Of a stretch of DNA of 64,000 nt, positions 11,151 to 23,275 are shown in pieces. The DNA comes from Siphonodentalium dalli (taxonomy: Eukaryota; Mollusca; Scaphopoda; Gadilida; Siphonodentaliidae). The notes beneath the pieces are model-generated. The model made no database searches. It was given only the letters and a program-made list of their open reading frames with translations, and was not told where the DNA came from. A program made the position numbers and the translations under genes. The stretch spans positions 155,428,875 through 155,492,874 of the forward strand of contig CP136062.1 of assembly GCA_032622095.1 (NCBI GenBank), written 5' to 3'. Position 1 is the stretch's first letter; the number at the start of each line of letters is the position of its first letter.

Positions 11151-12487
11151 GCCAGCAAACACTGGTACACTATTTTAAGAAATTTTGAGCGACAAATGTT
11201 GAGTGTCGCACCATTATCTAAATGAAAATCGTACAAGGATTTGTAGAAATTGGCTGGAATCCTGAAAACATATTATAGTTTATTGATATTTAAAGTGACT
11301 TAAATGCGAGGGTTTATTACGCTGTGATATTTTTGTCTTTTTTGGAGATAATGTTTTAGTTTTGCCACTTTCCTTCAATATCACGTTAAAATATGTCTCT
11401 TGTGCCTAAATCGACAGTAATCCGTAACCACACTAAGGGCGTCTCATTCTGTACAAGCTGGCGGTGTATGTCTTGGTCAAAAGCCATGACTAGTGCTTGA
11501 TCAATCAATTGAACATAATGCTCGATTATTCCTGGATGATAATTTACAAGATGCTGATGTTGAGAGGGGGTTCATCGGTCTTTGTCTTGAATACATTTGT
11601 TCTGGATATTCCTCTCGTTATAACTATTAAAGTCGGCATTTCTACGTTGGCCTTAAGTTTTGTTATATGATGAGTCAGTCGTTTCCTATGATTGCCAATA
11701 CTGGAAATGACACTGAGACACTGTTTTTTTGTATATATGTAAATGTTTAGACAATATGTAGTCGGTACGGGTGGGGCATGGAAAGTGTTTTGGACGTGTG
11801 CATATTATATCCACTGCCCCAGCTGCGTGGCGCTATTTGGTTATATTTAAAAAATGCTCGTTGCGAGGTGTGAATTGGGAGTCTGGCGGTGTAGAACCTT
11901 CACAAATGGCGGGGCAACATGTGTCGTATATACTGATTTGTAATTGGTGGAAGAAATTAATCTATTTGCCCGCATGCTGAAAAAACAAATTCTTTAAATA
12001 CAAATTTGTTGAAAATAATCAAGGATTTTGATTTGAGTTGCCTGCTCCTATAAATTTTATCTAGACTAATGGCATTGAAATATTATATTGTACGAAATTT
12101 ACCAACACTGACTGATATGCCAAGCACCAGAACAACATGTATGGCATTGTTGATTAGACACCATCAATTGAACAGGGATTAAACAAAGATGGTGGAAAAA
12201 GAGTCATGAGCTATTTTAGAATCTGGATATCCAGCATTTCTCTACGATGTACAACTCAACTTGAGCAACCTGGGTATATGCTGCTCAACTTTAAACAACT
12301 AGGATATCTACCGTATACTATATGCACCGTTTGGTGGAAATCGACTCGTCCGACGACAAGTAAAACCAATTTAATTAAACAGTGGTGGTGTAGAAAGTGG
12401 GGGTGACTGAACATAGCTGCTGTTATGACAAATTCATATTAACATACGAACATGTCACTGAATATAGTTGGGTGTCACGACCTTAGG

Positions 12488-12795
12488 AAAACATCAAATT
12501 TGAATCTCTGAAAGATGACAATAACTCTAACCATAACTCTAACCGGAACGCGACCTCAATCCTAACCCGAACCGGTATGGGACGGTACCCTAACACTAAC
12601 GAGGACGGAACCGTACCATAACACAAACCGAGACGGGACCATAAACTGATCCGTAACTCTAACAGGGATACGACGGGACCTTAAGCATAATCCTAACCGG
12701 GACGGGACCTTCGTCCGGGCGGAACAATCGGTACCGAACCATAACTCTAACCATAACTCGGGGCAAACATCAAATTTGAATCCCTGGAAGATGAC
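12488..12795 (+). repeat. Short CCCTAACC-type minisatellite flanked by direct repeats
   Basis: About 250 bases of degenerate units built from CTAACC and GGGACGGGACC blocks lie between two near-identical 30-base direct repeats. Each contains AACATCAAATTTGAATC and ends AAGATGAC (about 12,489-12,519 and 12,765-12,795). The same arrangement is kept in copy 2 (about 53,496-53,805). The repeat units belong to the same family as the large array downstream of the gene. Confidence 0.8.
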
Positions 12796-13596
12796 GTGGG
12801 GCAGAAACAAAATACTGATTTCCAAACATGACAATAAAGAGACAGTTTCAACATATGTTTATATTACATGAGTTTAATCCGTAACATGATACGGACATAT
12901 ACGTTCAGAAGAGATATCCGTCATGGCTACTGGTTGAGGTGGTTACTTCAAATAAACGAGATAAATCACTACCATGACTAATCTACGATATGAGCATCAC
13001 ATTGAATCCTGATAATAAAGGAATATGAGAACGGTAACATGGGAATATGGACATCGAGGTGTTATCCTGTAATCAGGTAAGATTTAATCTAGTAATTAAT
13101 GAGGACCTATGTTGACATTTCTGCTCAAATTTTATTTCAATGAATTATGTTTAAGGAGACTAATTACCACCACCCAACTACCACATACAAGTTCGAACTG
13201 ATTTATGATAATATATTCCACGCACAGGAACAATTATTCAAAACATTACTATTTATGGTTTTGCGCAATCATTCCGAAACTCGTTCTGTATGTGACTAGT
13301 TCGTATCTATAGTAAAATATATAAGTTTACTGAACCAATTCGATAGTGTTTCGTGTAATGTTGTCGTTGGTAGCTATATAATATTATACAGATACATACC
13401 ATTGTTGGAAGGTTATACTATACAGTTCTAGTTTGATGTAAGCAGATCACTCAACAAAAATATTTCCATGATGTTGAGTTGTTAACTTATTACACACTAT
13501 AACAATAATTTAAGTTCGCTGGAAAATCAGGTTACTCAACGAGGAAGCCTACAACTGTAAGAGTTTACGCTTACCTGGTTGTTCTCCCTTTTACAG

Positions 13597-13780
13597 AATA
13601 TGGTTCCAACTCATGACTGCGAAATCTACGTAGTTGTCTACTCGCGAGGAGACCGGAAGTCCTTTCGCCACGCAATTGACATCCTGTTCCATTTGCGCCG
13701 AGTGAGCAAAGTCACCAAGCCCATCATTTTGGTGGAGAACAAGTGCGATCTTGTCCGGACAAAGGTCATCGCCGCCGGAG
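13597..13780 (+). CDS. RGK-like GTPase, copy 1, exon 3
   Basis: This exon encodes residues 139-199 plus the first base of codon 200. It covers the central G domain: EIYVVVYS (beta-4, matching 'DAYVIVYS' of RGK proteins), then SFRHAIDILFHLRRV (helix 3), then PIILVENKCDLVR with the guanine-specificity motif NKCD at 186-189. The acceptor is CTTTTACAG and the donor a consensus GAG|GTGAGT. The RGK signature ('YSxxDxxSFxxA...LRR') is strongest in this exon. Copy 2 differs only at I196T, with most other changes silent. Confidence 0.93.
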
Positions 13781-15195
13781 GTGAGTACCGTGTCTTTGCC
13801 AAACACTGAATTACTAGTAGTTTCCGAATGAAATGTTCAGATAAGTTCTACAACCGGCCAGTGTAGAAACTATTTTCTGAACATTATATATAGGTATGAC
13901 TCATCTGCACTTGTATTATATGTTCGTCTGTCGTCTGCTAATAATATGTCATTCCAATATATACTGTTATACCTGATGGGAGAAACTATTTTGTGATGAC
14001 ATGGTTAACATCTCCATGGACAGTTTATTACATATATTATTTCAGATGTTCTAGCAATGGGTCAATATCTTCAAAAGTTTAAATATGTTCACTAGACGCA
14101 CAAAACACTTAAATATACTTTACCTAGATCCAGCTATGTATGGGGCCATCTCCAACTCTCTTCAATAGAATATATGCAATAAATTAATGAATTTGAGTCG
14201 TCGTGCATGAGTGAAAAAAACAGTAATTTAGTCTATTACATCGCCCATGAAGAGTATGTACTGTCGCAAAGGGAGATAAATCATGAGTCAGAAATAAGCT
14301 AAATGTTTTTGAGCAGAAATAACAATTCTAAATTAAATTGAACGTGAGTTGAATCCTTGTGAACATCTGCAGTACACCGGTTTATCACATAATTAACCGT
14401 TAACCCCGTCCCAATGTTTTAGTAAGACACACGTGTATTATCGCTGCGCGCAGTGACGTAAGGGCTTATATCAATGGTGTCGAAGCCAATTCGGGGACTT
14501 TATTATTATGTTAAACATAATGTAATTACGATATTCGATTTTTGTTGCGTTATTTAGTGTTGGGTGTGAGATAACATGGTTGATACGGGTTGTTGACAAA
14601 ATTGTTCAACATGAAAAGACACATTTGAAATTACATATATTCGCTCTTGAATGTGCATTTACATCATATTTGGTTGTGATAAGGAACTCAATATTAATTT
14701 TGTTAACCCCAGCCTTTTCGAGGTCGTTTTTCCTCGCTTATGTGTGACTGTGATAAAATGGATCTTAAATTCGTCGCATTTCTATGCGAATTGTATTATT
14801 CCAATAAATTCGATTCTAGCCTCACAAAAGCTCGGTTCGAATATAATTTAGTGCACTCGGTTGATTACTTTCGTATACATGTGCGACTCATTAGATATCC
14901 TCTATGTTTCAAGTTGTTCTTTTGTAGGAAAATTGTTTTGACTTGAAAATCAGGAAGTGGTGTTTTGGAAGAAAGAGTGCCAAATTGCAAAATGGTATCC
15001 TCTCTGACAAATGCACAATTGTTTGCGCTCTATAATTACACTAGAGTTGCAGTGAATCCACAATTGTTATGATGCTGCTTTCTTTATGAAATATTTACTT
15101 TGTGAATTTGTTTCCATGGCCTCCGATGTTGAAACAAGCTACCTCTGCCCCTCCTTGACATTCATTTTAACTTTCGAATGTCTCTTTTTTTACAG
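13781..15195 (+). other. Intron 3 of GTPase gene, copy 1
   Basis: A 1415 bp phase-1 intron with a consensus donor GTGAGT and a strong pyrimidine-rich acceptor (CTTTTTTTACAG). Nothing else is recognised inside. The copy-2 intron is 1419 bp. Confidence 0.85.
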
Positions 15196-15404
15196 AAGGG
15201 AAAAAAGTCGCCCTGTCATACAACTGCAAATTTGTGGAGACATCGACACTCTTCCATCACAACGTGGATGAGTTGTTGGTCGGTATTCATAAACAAAACT
15301 CTTTGCACAACAACGCGCGAACAGGCTCAGGGAGGAAGATGAAGGCACTTTTACCACGCATTTTCAAGAGTAAAGCATCCTGTGAAAATTTGATGAAATT
15401 ATAA
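15196..15404 (+). CDS. RGK-like GTPase, copy 1, exon 4 (C-terminus)
   Basis: This exon encodes residues 200 (split) to 268. It holds CKFVETS (G5 loop at 214-216), the typical RGK 'HHNVDELLxGI' helix, a basic linker (GRKMK, then PRIFKSK) and the conserved C-terminal SCENLMKL. In RGK family proteins the basic tail drives binding to membrane phosphoinositides and the final KSKSC-type motif is a signature; here it is recognisable but diverged. TAA is at 15,402-15,404. Copy-2 differences are H220N, E225Q and A260G. Confidence 0.92.
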
Positions 15405-15753
15405 TTTATCATTCACCTGTTCAGCAACATTCAGAGTATGAAATGATGTTATTATAACAATTGTTATATATTTATCATCGGTTATGTGAGATCGTGTAGC
15501 ACGAGTGCTGTGTGGTAATGTGTTATCTTTGTCAGTGTTGAGAAGGAAACATGTATACCATTTTAAACAGAGAATACTTGAAGCTAATAACCATATCCTG
15601 TCATCCATTTGTAACTCAGATATATTCAAATCGAAATTATTCAAAATCATGGAATCATATGTTGTACACTTAGCTGCATATGTATATATAACATAAACGT
15701 AGCATATAACGTATGATTATTTTGTAAGTTATGGATAATTATGTATAGTCTGA

Positions 15754-15759
15754 AATAAA
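15754..15759 (+). terminator. Polyadenylation signal of GTPase gene, copy 1
   Basis: A canonical AATAAA 350 bases after the stop codon is the first convincing one downstream. It is conserved in copy 2 at 56,771-56,776. Confidence 0.6.
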
Positions 15760-15778
15760 ACTATATATCCATGTAGAG

Positions 15779-15908
15779 CATTATCATCATCACCATTATC
15801 ACCGTTGTCATCATCATGGTCATTATCGTAATCATCATAACTGCTATCTGTTATCACAATCAACATCAACATCATCGCCGGCATCATCATATTCATCGCC
15901 GTCGTCTT
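15779..15908 (+). repeat. Interrupted ATC trinucleotide microsatellite
   Basis: A run of CATCATCAC, CATTATCACC and similar triplets. Copy 2 (about 56,797-56,923) carries a slightly shorter version, as expected of a slippage-prone tract. It lies just past the probable polyadenylation site. Confidence 0.85.
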
Positions 15909-16189
15909 AAGTAATCACCACCAATTGTTTGGATTATATGAGCATTGACGGTTAACTATTTCGGTCGTAAATATATCTACACGCGCTTCCATTCATCAAA
16001 CGTGGTGAATTCCGTTACTAATTCCTTATTGATCATTCGGCAAAATCCGAGAACGGTGGGAAATTACCTCTCATTCGTAAGCGGCCAACGGGGCCGAACA
16101 CAATTAGGATCAGCTTTCAAAAAGTGGCCTGAAAATGAGTTACCGCTCTGGTCTGTCAGGAAAATTTCGGGACCGGATGACTCGGAACT

Positions 16190-19100
16190 TTAACCAGGAC
16201 AGGCGTGTTGGGACCCTAAAGGGACGGGACAGTAATTCTAGCTGGACCCGGGCCGTGGCTATTAATCTAACCGCGGGCGGGACAAATCGGTACCCTAACC
16301 CTAACCGGGGCGGGACGCGACTCTAACATTAACTGGGACGCGACCTTAGGCCTAACCCTAACCGGGACGGCATCTTAACCCTAACACTGAACAGGACGAC
16401 GCGGTATCCTAACCCTGACCGGACGGGACTATAAGTTGTATGTGGGTGTTCGGAACGGATTGTAACTTAACCATAACCGAACCTGGGCCCTACCCCGGAG
16501 CGAAACGGTGCGGGACCCCAACCTTAACCCAGACTGGACGAGACCGTAATTCTAGCTGGACCGTGACTCATAGTTCTAACCGCGGACGGAACAAGTCGGG
16601 ATCCTAACCGGGGCGGGACGAAACCCTAACTCTAACCGGGACGGGAAATAAAGCATAAACATAACCCTAACGGCAGCTTAACTCTAAGACTGAACAGGCC
16701 TAGTCCGACCGGACGGGACCATAACCTTTATGTTGGGGTCGGAGTGACTGTAACTTTAACCCTAACCGGATCGGGGCCCTATCCAGGAACTGAACGGGGC
16801 GGGGCCGTAAGCCAGGCAGGACGGGACCTTGACCCAACCCTGACGGGACATTAACACTGGCTACACCAATAACCCTAAACCTAAACGGCACTGGACGGCT
16901 CTGAACGGGAATTTAACCCTAGCCCTAACCGAGACGGGACCATGACGCTAACCGTTAGGGGAACCCAATACTAACCGGGACGTGACCACTGACCCTAACC
17001 TATTCGGGACGGGAGCTTAACCCTAACTCTAACCGGGACGGTTGGAACCTAACACTAACAATACTCGTAACCTGATGGTGGATCCGGATGGTCCGTACAT
17101 CGGACGGGACGAGCCGGGACCATAACAAGGAAGAGACGGGACCATAGGACGGTACCCTATCTCTAACCGGAACCCTAACCCTACCCCGGGGCGGAAGTCA
17201 GGGGAGGGACGTTAAAACTAATCATAACCATAACCGGGACGGCACCAGTCGGGGGCAATAACAATAACTGAAAAGAGGCCTTAAGCCTAACCACAAAGGG
17301 GACGGGACCTAAACCTTAATACGGACCAGAACGGGAGGTTAACATAACTACAACCGGGACTGGTGCTAAACCCTAACCCGTACCGAACGGGCGGGATTCT
17401 AATTTGGATGTGGTGGTTCGGAACGGTACTGTAACATAATCATGTCGGGGGTCTGACACGGAAATTAATTGGGCGGGACCCAAACACTAACAGGGCGGGG
17501 CCTATGCCCAACCCTGACCGTGACGGGACCTCAACCCTTGGCAAAACCATAACCCAAACCCTAAAGGGACTGGACGGTTCGGGCGGGAACTTAAACACAA
17601 CACAACTAACCTGGTCAGGGCCCTATCACTAACCGGTACGGAGCCTTAAACATAACCTTGGCGGGAGTTTAACCCTATCTGGTACGGGATGTTACTACAG
17701 TACTAACTGACAACAATCGTTACCTGGCGGGTAAACCCGACCTCGGACGGGACGAATCGGGACCCTAACCAGGACGGCACCCTAATATAACCTTTAACTG
17801 AACGTAACTGGTTGGAACGGGACCTTAACACTAAACGTAACCATAAAACCTGACGTTAACACTAACCATAACCGGGACTGTACGGCTCTGGGCTGGAATT
17901 TCATAATAACCATAACTGGGACGGGACCAGTCGGGACCCTAACACTAACCTGGACTGGACCTTTGTCCGATTCCTAACTCGAACTTGGACGGGACCTTGA
18001 GCCTAACCCATAACCGGGAAGGGACGGGACCACAACAAGGGCGGTATCCTAACAGTAGCAATAACTGGACGGATTGGAACGGGACCTTAACCCTAACCAT
18101 TACCCTAAACCGGGACCAGTGTCATGGGACGTCCGGGACGTTAACACTAACCTTAACGATAACCCTAACCGGGACTGGACGGCTCTGAACTGGAAATTCA
18201 CCAGAACCTGACTGCGACGAGACCAGTCGGATTCCTAACACTAACCGGGACTCGACCTTAGAGCCATATCCCTAACTCTAACTTGGACGAAACATTGAAC
18301 CTAACCTTAACCGGGACGGGAGCTTAACCCTGACAATAACCGGGGAGGTACCCCAAGATGGACGTGGCGGGATGGGACCATAACTCTAACCCTAACCGGA
18401 CGGGACGAGTCGGGAAACTAACCCGGGATGGAGAGAGACACTAACCCTACCAGAGTATGACCCTAACCATAACTGTGACTGGACGGCTCGGGAATGTAAA
18501 TTAGGCCTAACACTAACCCTAACTGGGACGGACCCTACCACTAACCGAAACGTTACGGTACCTTAAACCAACACCCAACTCAAACCGTGGCGGATGGGGC
18601 TGGACCTTAAGCCTAACCTAATTATGAGTGGACCCTGACTCGAACCGCGACATGGTCTTAACCTTATCTCTAACCGGAAGGGGACCGTAACACTATCCGA
18701 GATGTGACGGGACCGTAAACCGAGCCCTAACTCTAAGCGGGACTCGACATTAAAACTAACTCTAGCTAATCCGGGGAGGATGGGACCCAACCCTAATCGG
18801 GACGGAACCGTAACCCTAATTCTAACAGGTACGGGACTCTAACCCTTACAGGACGGGATGTAAACCTTAACCCTAACTGGTACTTGACCTTAAACCTAAC
18901 TCTAAGCCGAACCGTGTAGGGACGGGCCCTTAACCATAACTCTAACCGGGGCGGGACCTTTAGGTTCCCCTACCCAACCGCGGCGGTGTGTGCCGGCCCT
19001 TAATCCTACACTAATCCGAATGCCAGCGAGAGGACATTAAACCTATCTCTAATCCGAATCGGGGCGGGACGGGACCTTAACACTACCCATAACCGGGACG

Positions 19101-19325
19101 GGGCTGGACCCACACACTGACCGTAATCGGCACGGGACGATAAGGGCCGTGACGGGACCCTAGTATAACAGGGATAGATCGAGATGGGACCTTTATACTA
19201 TAGCACTAATCATAAACGGGACAGGACGGGGCGGATCCTAACCCTAACTGGGACGGGACCCTAACCATAACCGGGATGGACGGGATGGGACAGCGGGCGC
19301 GGGTAGTGACGGTAACGGGGCGCGC
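16190..19325 (+). repeat. Large minisatellite with telomere-like blocks, copy 1
   Basis: About 3.1 kb of a degenerate array with a modal unit near 23 bases, alternating a GGGACGGGACCT block with a CCCTAACC block. Unit lengths vary and many units carry substitutions, so it is an old array. CCCTAACC is the complement of the metazoan telomere motif TTAGGG in a GGTTAGGG setting. GC content jumps relative to the flanks. The copy-2 array is about 350 bases shorter, with a segment equivalent to about 18,220-18,590 missing. No protein is encoded. Confidence 0.93.
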
Positions 19326-22180
19326 GGGCGGAGCAACTCGTAGTTGTGTTGGTTGGGGCGTCACTGTACGTCTGTTTTCGACCAATTGGCACTGATGTTC
19401 TAATTTTTTCGGTCCAAATTATCGCCCCATGCACTTTCACTTCAATGTTCCAGACCGAGCATAGCAGCAACTAATATTCGGAAACTTTTTGAAACTCGAT
19501 CCAAATTTACTTCGGCTAAATCGAATTCTATCCAGCTATTATTTACATATACTTCTGAACACCTGATATATACATATTTTTTGTTTTGAACTATCAACGT
19601 TAGCGTTGTTAAAGTAATGAGAGCGGGTCTCAAGTTACAAAGAGGACATACTAATAACGCTGTCAATGGCTACCGTGTTAAACCTGTTTACCCTGGAAGC
19701 CTATAACATTGTAGAGGTCGGTTGTTTATTATGACATCAAGGTGAACATATCCATACTGCACATGGCGTCACTTTATATTGCAACCAGTCTTTTCGCTTG
19801 CTTCTTGAATTAACGAACAGCAGAGGAATATCTGCTGGTTGCTTTCATGTTTTCATTTCAATTCAATATGTTGGGACGTTTGTACACCCGCAATCCGATA
19901 TTTGACTAAGAGATGATTATAATTTTGCGTAGAAGTACAATTTAGTTTTATCTTATCGAATATGCCATTTCATTTTATGCCATTGTCTGATTTATTTGAT
20001 TTATATTCGTGAATAATCCTGTGTCTTTCAATTGTTCTTGGCTGATAGCGATTCACGTGATTAGATTCATATATCTGTATGTGGCTCATGTTATCGTTTC
20101 TACATTGTGTATCATGGTTTTGCATGCTTCAATATCTACTGGTTAATTTATTTTGGCTTTTATGTGTTAATTTCATTTCATTCGAGACTTTTGTAACGTA
20201 CATAAATTGCCCACAACTCGATATTTGGCCAAGCGATTATTCAACTTTTGCATAGAAGTAAACTTTATTTTTTGAAAATATCATTTTATCATGACATTCA
20301 CTGATTTGTATGATTGTTATTCATGCGCTCTAAATAATCCTGTCACTTCCAATTGTCGATTCGTGATCTTGAATCACGTGATCATATTCATATATTTGGC
20401 GATTGCTCAAGCCGATGTTCTATGTTTTCACGTTTACTACACATAGCGATTACGCAGACCAATGTTCTACATGTACGTTGTAATATGTATTACATTATGT
20501 TGATTGTGTTCATGGTATACATTGTCCCGAATGTCCTTAACCAGACACCACATGTAAGCGAAAAATAAATTTGTCGGATCGGAATAATGGACTTTGTCTC
20601 ACTTACTCCCTATGCATGGAAATTGCTTTAATAGGCATCAAACCAGTGACATTACATAACTACGGTCTTTACTTATTGTATACAAATTAATAGAAGTTCA
20701 GTAAAAATAACTATAATTTGATTAAGTCTCTTTAATCCGTGTTATCGAAGAAAATATATCGTCAAATGTATAGCGTATTGGGGTACTATTACTTGTACAA
20801 CCACTTATCTCACATATATCCTAGATTCGTTTAGTTTGCAACTGATGGTAAATTGTGTTCTTAGTATTTTGTTGAAAGGTAACTGATATGTATACTGTTG
20901 ATACGTGCGGTTCCAGCTGGACTATACGCACCCCTGATCAAGACTTAGTGGTCCTGCTAATGTGATGTGATGTGATGCTGGTGGTCTCTGCTGAATTGCT
21001 ATAATGCGATTCGGGCGAACTGATGCTGTTAAGACAAAGTACCGTTATTTTTCAAATGTTGTCATTTTCTGGGTGTATGGCTAATACGAGCGGTTTGGAA
21101 TAAGACCAGTGCATGTTTGGAACATAAAAAACATAGACATTTTGAACAAATATAATAATGGCTGCTCTGGTGTTTGCAAAACGATGTGAATTGCCATCTT
21201 GCTATAGTCAATTCGTCACAACTAGTACAACCAATATAAACATATCTCGCAATATATATGTGTTGGAATGTTTGATACACACAATGGCTTTTCATATTGC
21301 AGATTTTCCGAACGCCGCACAAACGACAATTTTAGAACAAATAACGTACATGTTCTTAACAGCGTAAATTTGCCATGACAGCATCTTAGCAATTCAACAG
21401 GGCCCACCAGCATCGCATCACATTGGCGGGATCAGTTGACCAGTTGTGATACTGTAATAGGATGAAACTTTAATGGTCTGACTGTATTTGTGTTCGAGGG
21501 TACGCCAATACATGGGATTCGTTAATCAAATAATTTATTATTGCGACAGTTCTTTAATCTTAGTGTTCGATATTCCGAGAGTTCGATACTTAAGAATTTA
21601 CAGCGACGTGGACATGAATAACAGTCGGGCCTCATCAACATAAAATAAATGTTCCCCGAGGCATCACCATGCGCAAAAGAATCCCACCGGTATCAACTTT
21701 AAACACCATACATACATTTGGGAACAGACAATTAACACACGCGTATATATAATTGCGTAAATGATACACAAATATCCAAATGTTTGTCTTTGTCGTGTCT
21801 TATACATGTATGTTACAACATATGTGACTTATTGGTGCTCTATATAAAGATTCACGTACATGCACGTGCGTGAGCGACACATACACGTGTAATAATTTAA
21901 CGCGATGCTGAAACGGATGCCAGCTTCCGTATGTGAGGAAACTACATGCTATTCTGAAAGCTAGCGCGACCTACATGTATATTTACATATTCGCGACTTT
22001 CGGACAATCGAATAATCGTAATATCTAACTATCTGACAAACGAACTGCCTAATTTTTTCGTCATTTGACAAATATACAACATTCATATTTGAGAATAAGT
22101 GGGACAGTTGAAGCACAGGTCCCCAGATCAAAGATTTACTCCACCCCCAATAATACTTAATCCCATAGAAATGTATTCAA
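19326..22180. other. Stretch downstream of the minisatellite without a recognised gene
   Basis: It contains the degenerate 300-base tandem pair at 19,831-20,430 and otherwise only short unsupported frames. Near 21,841 a TATATAAA is followed by a palindrome-rich segment (GCACGTGCGTGAGCG), but no coding sequence follows it. Copy 2 carries an extra 494 bp MITE in the equivalent stretch, at the TTAA corresponding to about 21,030. Confidence 0.6.
19831..20430 (+). repeat. Degenerate tandem pair, about 300-base period
   Basis: Two units begin with AATATCTGCTGGTT (about 19,831) and AATATCTACTGGTT (about 20,132). They share an ordered series of landmarks: CGATATTTG, then GCGTAGAAGTA/GCATAGAAGTA, then AATAATCCTGTG/AATAATCCTGTC, then a palindromic TCACGTGA and TTCATATAT. 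Divergence is high. Copy 2 has the same pair at about 60,473-61,060. Confidence 0.75.
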
Positions 22181-22183
22181 CTT

Positions 22184-23275
22184 GGCGGGGCCTAATTTTT
22201 ATTTATTTTTTTCACTAAAAAAACAGGTTCAAAATAGAAAACAAATATTTGTGTTACATAAAGGCCTCATATATACGTAGAAATATATTTTCTTACTCAT
22301 CAATTTGATGTATCCCGTGTAAAAACATGGTCCAGAAAAACTCCTGTTATGAGCACAGGTCTGACGGAAACCGGCTGTTGAAATCCCTCGATCGAGATGG
22401 AGTCCGCTCAACTCGGTCAAAGAGCCGGATTTTGACCACACCGACTTGTGCTTCGAAAACGCACTAAACGGTAAGTAGAATATATATATTATACATAATT
22501 AGAAGCGGAATCACGGCATCATATCTCTCGTATTTATTTAAATAATCAGTTTCATAAAACCGGAAGCAAATTTAAATTGTCCAAAACAAGCCATTTTGTA
22601 AGTAAGCTGATATGACGTAACACTAATTTGTCATTGGCCCAATATAAATCAAATATATAACGAAGAAGTAATGTACATACGCTCTAAATATTTACGAAGT
22701 TATATTCTTGTCCATGTGTATGTTTTCAAATCGGCATTCGTGTTAATTCAATCTTTATCTATTCTTTTCATTTTTTATAAATACATATTGTGTTGCATAG
22801 AATTATAAATAGTACTCACGGCAGACTCGCATAAAATGGCTGGTTTTGGAAAATTTATATTTGCTTCCGAATTCATGAATCTGATTTTTTTCAATAAATA
22901 CGCGAGATACGATGACGTGATGTGGCCAGATTGGTTTGGGTGTGTCAGTAATTAATTCCGCTTCTAATGATGTATAATATATATATTTTACTTAACGTTG
23001 AGAGTTTTTGAAGCGCAAGTCGGTGTAAAAATCCGACTCGCTGACCCAGTTTAGCGGGCACCATCTAGAACGAGTGATTTTAGCAGTCGGTTTGCTCCAG
23101 ACCTGTGCTCATATCCGGAGTTTTTCTGAACCAATTTTACACGGCATACTTAAAATTGAAGAGTAATAAAATATCTTTCTACCTATATATGAAGCATTTA
23201 TGTTGCTAACATTATTTTTGTGTGTTTTGAACCTGTTTGTGGACTTTGAAAAAGTTATAACAAATTAGGGCCGTC
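22184..23275. mobile_element. Foldback/long-TIR element of about 1.1 kb
   Basis: Two arms of more than 400 bases (about 22,184-22,605 and 22,829-23,275) are inverted repeats around a centre of about 220 bases. Paired landmarks: GGGGCCTAATTT with AAATTAGGGCC at the ends, GAGCACAGGTCTG with CAGACCTGTGCTC, ATTAGAAGCGGAAT with ATTCCGCTTCTAAT, and AGCCATTTT with AAAATGGCT near the centre. No transposase is encoded. The termini are roughly GGCGGGGCC and GGCCGTCC; no clear target duplication is visible. It is a non-autonomous DNA element of unassigned superfamily. Confidence 0.8.

Larger units (their letters stand above)
8388..13596 (+). other. Intron 2 of GTPase gene, copy 1
   Basis: This 5209 bp intron contains a solo hairpin (8704-8765) related to the hairpin beside the recombinase element, a diverged pair of direct repeats (about 9340-9700 and 10,700-11,150), and a 250 bp minisatellite bounded by near-identical direct repeats (about 12,488-12,795). 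I see no additional exon; the open frames are short and not conserved in copy 2. Confidence 0.8.
1..22860 (+). repeat. Large direct duplication, copy 1
   Basis: Everything from the first base to about 22,860 recurs in the same orientation from about 38,075 to the window end. By eye the match is roughly 97-98% with many 1-60 bp indels. The left end lies outside the window, so the true unit start is not visible. The block holds a complete RGK-type GTPase gene, a minisatellite array and several old repeats. Compared with copy 2 it lacks the recombinase insertion in intron 1 and the 494 bp TTAA MITE, and it has lost three short segments (about 50, 70 and 38 bp) within the first 650 bases that are present both in copy 2 and in the middle repeat copy. 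Confidence 0.95.

Noticed and set aside
16190-19325. Possible CRISPR-like or regularly spaced array
   Set aside because: Units are contiguous and degenerate with no spacers, and the genome is eukaryotic; it is a minisatellite.
16190-19325. True telomere
   Set aside because: CCCTAACC blocks alternate with GGGACGGG blocks, units are degenerate, and ordinary sequence continues on both sides.
19261-19470. Minus-strand frame at the right edge of the minisatellite, present in both copies
   Set aside because: The central part is conserved, but its ends run into satellite sequence, and there is no domain or splice signal I can support.
21841-21890. TATA box with palindromic CACGTG-rich segment as a second promoter
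   Set aside because: No open reading frame or exon-like sequence follows within a plausible distance.
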